DNA from: an uncultured Solobacterium sp. | GTDB taxonomy: Bacteria > Bacillota_I > Bacilli_A > Erysipelotrichales > Erysipelotrichaceae | Direction: 5' to 3' | DNA: 64,000 nt | NCBI GenBank assembly: GCA_900552125.1 | Contig: URYK01000002.1 | Span: 62,001 to 126,000, forward strand | In this document: positions 61,344 to 64,000 of the stretch, in pieces | Layout: each line of letters opens with the position of its first letter | How positions within the stretch are numbered: position 1 is the first letter of the stretch | Notes under the pieces: generated by a model | Told to the model about the DNA's origin: nothing | Databases searched by the model: none | The model's input: only the letters and a program-made list of their open reading frames with translations | Program-made: the position numbers and the translations under genes

Positions 61344-61941
61344 CTTCACTTCCTTCCTCATTAATTTTTCTAAGGATTTCATCCACTCGCTGTGGACTTA
61401 ATACACAGCATATATATGGCAATACCCATAATAGTTCTTCATCACCTTGTGAGTATTTTTGAATCACATTTAATTTCTGCAGATTCAATAAAGCCGCATT
61501 AATTAAATTTCCTGAAGGTTTACTAGGTACTAACGCAAACACATCGACTAATAAACGAAGTAATTCATTTACTGAAATACGAATAGTCAAAGAACTATCT
61601 AATTCTATCATTTTCTCTTCATAATAATTTCTAAGAATCAGCAATAATTGCGTTTCTAGCTTCGTTAGACGATAGCGACATCCACAATCTTCTCTTTCAT
61701 TGCGGATATAAATCATCCCCATATAAGAAGAACGTTCTTTCATAAGCAGCCAGCCTGCATATCGTAAATATTCCTCAAAACAATCCCAATGATCATTAAT
61801 AAATGAATAATCGGCATTTCGTTCTTTTTTCTCAAATTTTTGTATTTTAGAATACTGATATATACAATTTTCTGCCAATAATACATTGACAATACGTCCA
61901 AATTCTTCTCGATCTTTTAAATCTAATTGCTCTACTTTCAT
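61276..61941 (-). CDS. jetB: Wadjet MukE-like subunit JetB (DUF4194)
   Basis: 221 aa. Winged-helix repeats (EEFGRIVNVLLAENCIYQYS, and LTKLETQLLLILRNYYEEKM, and GNLINAALLNLQKLNVIQKY) match DUF4194/MukE-like kite subunits that bridge the kleisin and the SMC arms. The acidic C-terminal tail (EEGSEDDETEENAADQ) overlaps the jetC start. Order jetA-B-C-D on the minus strand is complete. Confidence 0.85.
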   Translation of the reverse strand: MKVEQLDLKDREEFGRIVNVLLAENCIYQYSKIQKFEKKERNADYSFINDHWDCFEEYLRYAGWLLMKERSSYMGMIYIRNEREDCGCRYRLTKLETQLLLILRNYYEEKMIELDSSLTIRISVNELLRLLVDVFALVPSKPSGNLINAALLNLQKLNVIQKYSQGDEELLWVLPYICCVLSPQRVDEILRKINEEGSEDDETEENAADQLAVLREDDPEL

Positions 61942-61942
61942 A

Positions 61943-63361
61943 TTAATCCTTTCTTTTAATCAATAAATTTGGATAGTGGAAACTACCCTCATCAATTCCT
62001 TCTGTTTCATTTGGCAATACACTTGCAGTAATATTCATCTTACGATCTCTTCCATATACATAGACAAGGATGGAACGAATATAATCATCCATATCCTTTA
62101 CACCCATATCCTTTAATTTTCCAGCTTTTTCTCCGTGTAATTTATCACGATAATATGCCGATATACTTTCTTTTGAGAATTGCGAAATACGGTCAAAACC
62201 AATTCTCTCTTCTAATGCTTTCTGATCTTTCTGCATATCTTCAAAATCAAATGTCATAACCTCTTTTTCTGTTTTACGTTTTCGCTGATCAAAAGTATAT
62301 ACTTCATCTTTCTCAATATAATGTATTTGCTGGATATGTAGATTATCATTAACTATCTCACACATATTATCTGGATCATCTTTCATATGTAGAATCAAAT
62401 CCACTAATTTCCCCTTTAATCCCTGATCACTATTGCATAGATACATGATTTTCTGTTTTGCTAAACGTCGATAATTCGTATCACTTTCTACTAATTGAGC
62501 AGTTAAAGTTTCCACAATATTTAAATCGTTATACATTGAATATAACATTTCTTCTATACTTTCCTGAGCTTGTTTTCTACTTGGTACACGATAATGACTG
62601 ACTGCACTATCTATGATTTTTTCCTTCATATCTTCTTCATATAGTAATGATTCTAGTATTGTTGCGACTGGATTTTTAAATCTCTTTAGACTATCTTCTA
62701 CTAAGGTAGGAAATACATAACCCTCTACAATATCGCCATAATAAACATCAAAGAAATCATGATAAATCCCTGTTGACGCTTTTTTTACCTGTATCGCATA
62801 ATAATCTTTAATACGTGCATTTGTTTGTTCCAAAGTTAGGATTAATTCCTTAAAGTCTGCGTAAGCATTACGAATATGCTGATAACTATCCTGTATTTTA
62901 ATTGGATCATCCATGTCTTTAAGTGATGCATGAATACGAATCAAATATCCAATCTGCTCTCTTTCTTTTATAATATCATTCACAAAAGAAATAAATACTC
63001 GCGTATGGTATGGTAAAGATACCATTTTTTTCATTGTGTCCATATGTAAATCTATTGAAATCCAAGTATGCTTTTCAAATAAACGCAATAAAAACTGTAT
63101 ATCTCTATCATAAACATCCTTCTCTTGGCGTAATTCCTGTTCTATGCTAGCATATTCAGCTTCTTCTCTAAAATCAATTTCATATTTTTTATCTTGAACA
63201 TAGTCTTCTAGTAAATCCTGTAATAAAGAGCGCTCCATACTCATAGTCTGATTACGATATATACAATCATGAATCTGAAGTAATAAATCTATATAGATAT
63301 CACGATTTTTCGATACTAAAATTGTAAAAAATGATGGGTTTATTTTCTCAAAAAGGGACAC
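61943..63361 (-). CDS. jetA: Wadjet kleisin-like subunit JetA
   Basis: 472 aa, mostly helical. N-terminal INPSFFTILVSKNRDIYIDL and the later YHTRVFISFVNDIIKEREQI fit the MukF-like JetA of type II Wadjet systems (DUF5716-type) better than the DUF3375 type; this subtype call is tentative. It would link the two JetC heads. Start is GTG 63361 with GGAGGTG upstream. First gene of the defence operon. Confidence 0.78.
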   Translation of the reverse strand: MSLFEKINPSFFTILVSKNRDIYIDLLLQIHDCIYRNQTMSMERSLLQDLLEDYVQDKKYEIDFREEAEYASIEQELRQEKDVYDRDIQFLLRLFEKHTWISIDLHMDTMKKMVSLPYHTRVFISFVNDIIKEREQIGYLIRIHASLKDMDDPIKIQDSYQHIRNAYADFKELILTLEQTNARIKDYYAIQVKKASTGIYHDFFDVYYGDIVEGYVFPTLVEDSLKRFKNPVATILESLLYEEDMKEKIIDSAVSHYRVPSRKQAQESIEEMLYSMYNDLNIVETLTAQLVESDTNYRRLAKQKIMYLCNSDQGLKGKLVDLILHMKDDPDNMCEIVNDNLHIQQIHYIEKDEVYTFDQRKRKTEKEVMTFDFEDMQKDQKALEERIGFDRISQFSKESISAYYRDKLHGEKAGKLKDMGVKDMDDYIRSILVYVYGRDRKMNITASVLPNETEGIDEGSFHYPNLLIKRKD

Positions 63362-63549
63362 GTTGACACCTCCAATTGTTTGTTAATTATACCATAATTT
63401 TAACCTTTCATGTTGAGGAATTTTATATGAGAAAACACTAACCAGCTACTAAATAATTCTATGACAAATCTTTTATTTGTTTTTCATCATTCACTACAAC
63501 AAATTCTTATTTTATAGATCGCTTATAAATTAGAATTTTTCATAAAAAA
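63362..63549. other. Gap between jetA and the cold-shock gene
   Basis: About 190 AT-rich bases, presumed jetA promoter region; a TTGTTTG..TATAATT-type signal is poorly defined (GTTAATTATACCATAATTT near 63381-63400). No gene. Confidence 0.35.
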
Positions 63550-63571
63550 AACACCTAATCAAATTAGGTGC
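63546..63571 (-). terminator. Terminator of the cold-shock gene
   Basis: CACCTAAT-TTG-ATTAGGTG 8-base stem with eight T's on the minus strand. Confidence 0.9.
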
Positions 63572-63581
63572 AAGAAACAAA

Positions 63582-63785
63582 TTAAGCTATTGTTACTTCA
63601 CTAGCCTGAAGCCCGCGATTGCTTTCAACAGCAACAAACGTTACTTTTTGTCCTTCTTCCAGAGTTCTAAACCCTGTAGTCTCGATTGCAGAATAATGTA
63701 CGAATATATCTTTACCATCATCTGATGTGATGAATCCGTATCCTTTATCTGCGTTAAACCATTTTACTTTACCTGTACTAATCAT
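63582..63785 (-). CDS. Cold-shock protein (CspA family)
   Basis: 67 aa single OB fold with the RNA-binding motifs [14 protein letters not shown] (RNP1) and DIFVHYSAI (RNP2). RNA chaperone. ATG has AAGGAGG upstream. A 5' leader probably precedes it, as is usual for cold-shock genes, but I cannot mark its start. Confidence 0.95.
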   Translation of the reverse strand: MISTGKVKWFNADKGYGFITSDDGKDIFVHYSAIETTGFRTLEEGQKVTFVAVESNRGLQASEVTIA

Positions 63786-64000
63786 TGTAGTACCTCCTTC
63801 TTATATTTGTAAAGAAGGTCACTTATAAATAAAAACATTGATAATAGCTTTTATACATTCAGTGACTATTTCGCTAATACCAATGATACTTTTGAAACAT
63901 ATTACTTCTTTGCATGTATCTATAATAACACATATAAATATTAAAGCAAGCTTTATTTGCATTATTTTCAATTATTAGCTATTATAACCCTTCATATATT
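63786..64000. other. Upstream region of the cold-shock gene
   Basis: 215 AT-rich bases containing the ribosome-binding site and probably a long leader; short inverted repeats are present, but no gene or recognised cold-box could be supported. Confidence 0.4.

Overview
The window is AT-rich (low-GC Firmicutes codon use), carries spore-cortex genes (CwlD-type amidase, SpoIID-like protein), a pyrophosphate-dependent phosphofructokinase and an orphan selenium-cofactor cluster. This fits a gut-type, spore-forming anaerobe, most likely of the Erysipelotrichia. That placement is inference from gene content; no rRNA is present to test it.

Bases 1 to about 17,050 are accessory DNA: nearly all genes are small, run on the minus strand and are phage/ICE-like (DUF4314, PemK-like toxin, YopX-like, resolvase tail, DUF2786, XRE regulator, AEP-type primase, ArpU-like protein). 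The block ends abruptly at the terminator of a tRNA-Ile/tRNA-Ala pair, a plausible integration boundary; no integrase or relaxase lies in the window. Two things stand out here. (i) A structured leader occurs four times, each copy just upstream of a different small gene. It has an outer stem with variable paired sequence, a conserved TTGTCAAAGG/CCTTTGACAA stem, a small hairpin, and in two copies a last hairpin abutting the ribosome-binding site. (ii) A 4.2-8.1 kb island pairs a BlaI-like repressor and a BlaR1-like M56 protease that lacks the penicillin-sensor domain with three secreted peptides, two of which are followed by small coupled genes of toxin/immunity layout.

From 17.1 to 54.4 kb the content is mostly chromosomal: tRNAs; spore peptidoglycan genes; a cobalamin-riboswitch operon (ATP:cob(I)alamin adenosyltransferase-like protein, ECF S component, DUF4430 lipoprotein); S41 and DUF885 peptidases; a GGDEF protein; a histidine kinase/response regulator pair; the wreck of a RelB/ParE-type toxin-antitoxin pair; thioredoxin-like lipoprotein; NUDIX; a MerR regulator with an ABC ATPase-permease fusion; P-type ATPase; S24 repressor; PPi-PFK; MarR with a two-subunit ABC exporter; and a divergent selenium-dependent molybdenum hydroxylase maturation cluster (xdhC-like, DUF3343, cysteine desulfurase-like, yqeB, yedF, selD / yqeC). 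Two unrelated-looking DUF4143 AAA ATPases are probably later arrivals.

From 54.5 to 63.4 kb is a second accessory island around tRNA-Arg(CCG). It holds a PemK-fold toxin-like gene behind a promoter, a multi-hairpin leader and an internal terminator; a decayed IS21-type transposase; ogt; and a complete Wadjet-type SMC anti-plasmid system (jetABCD). A cold-shock gene closes the window. No CRISPR array or rRNA gene was seen.
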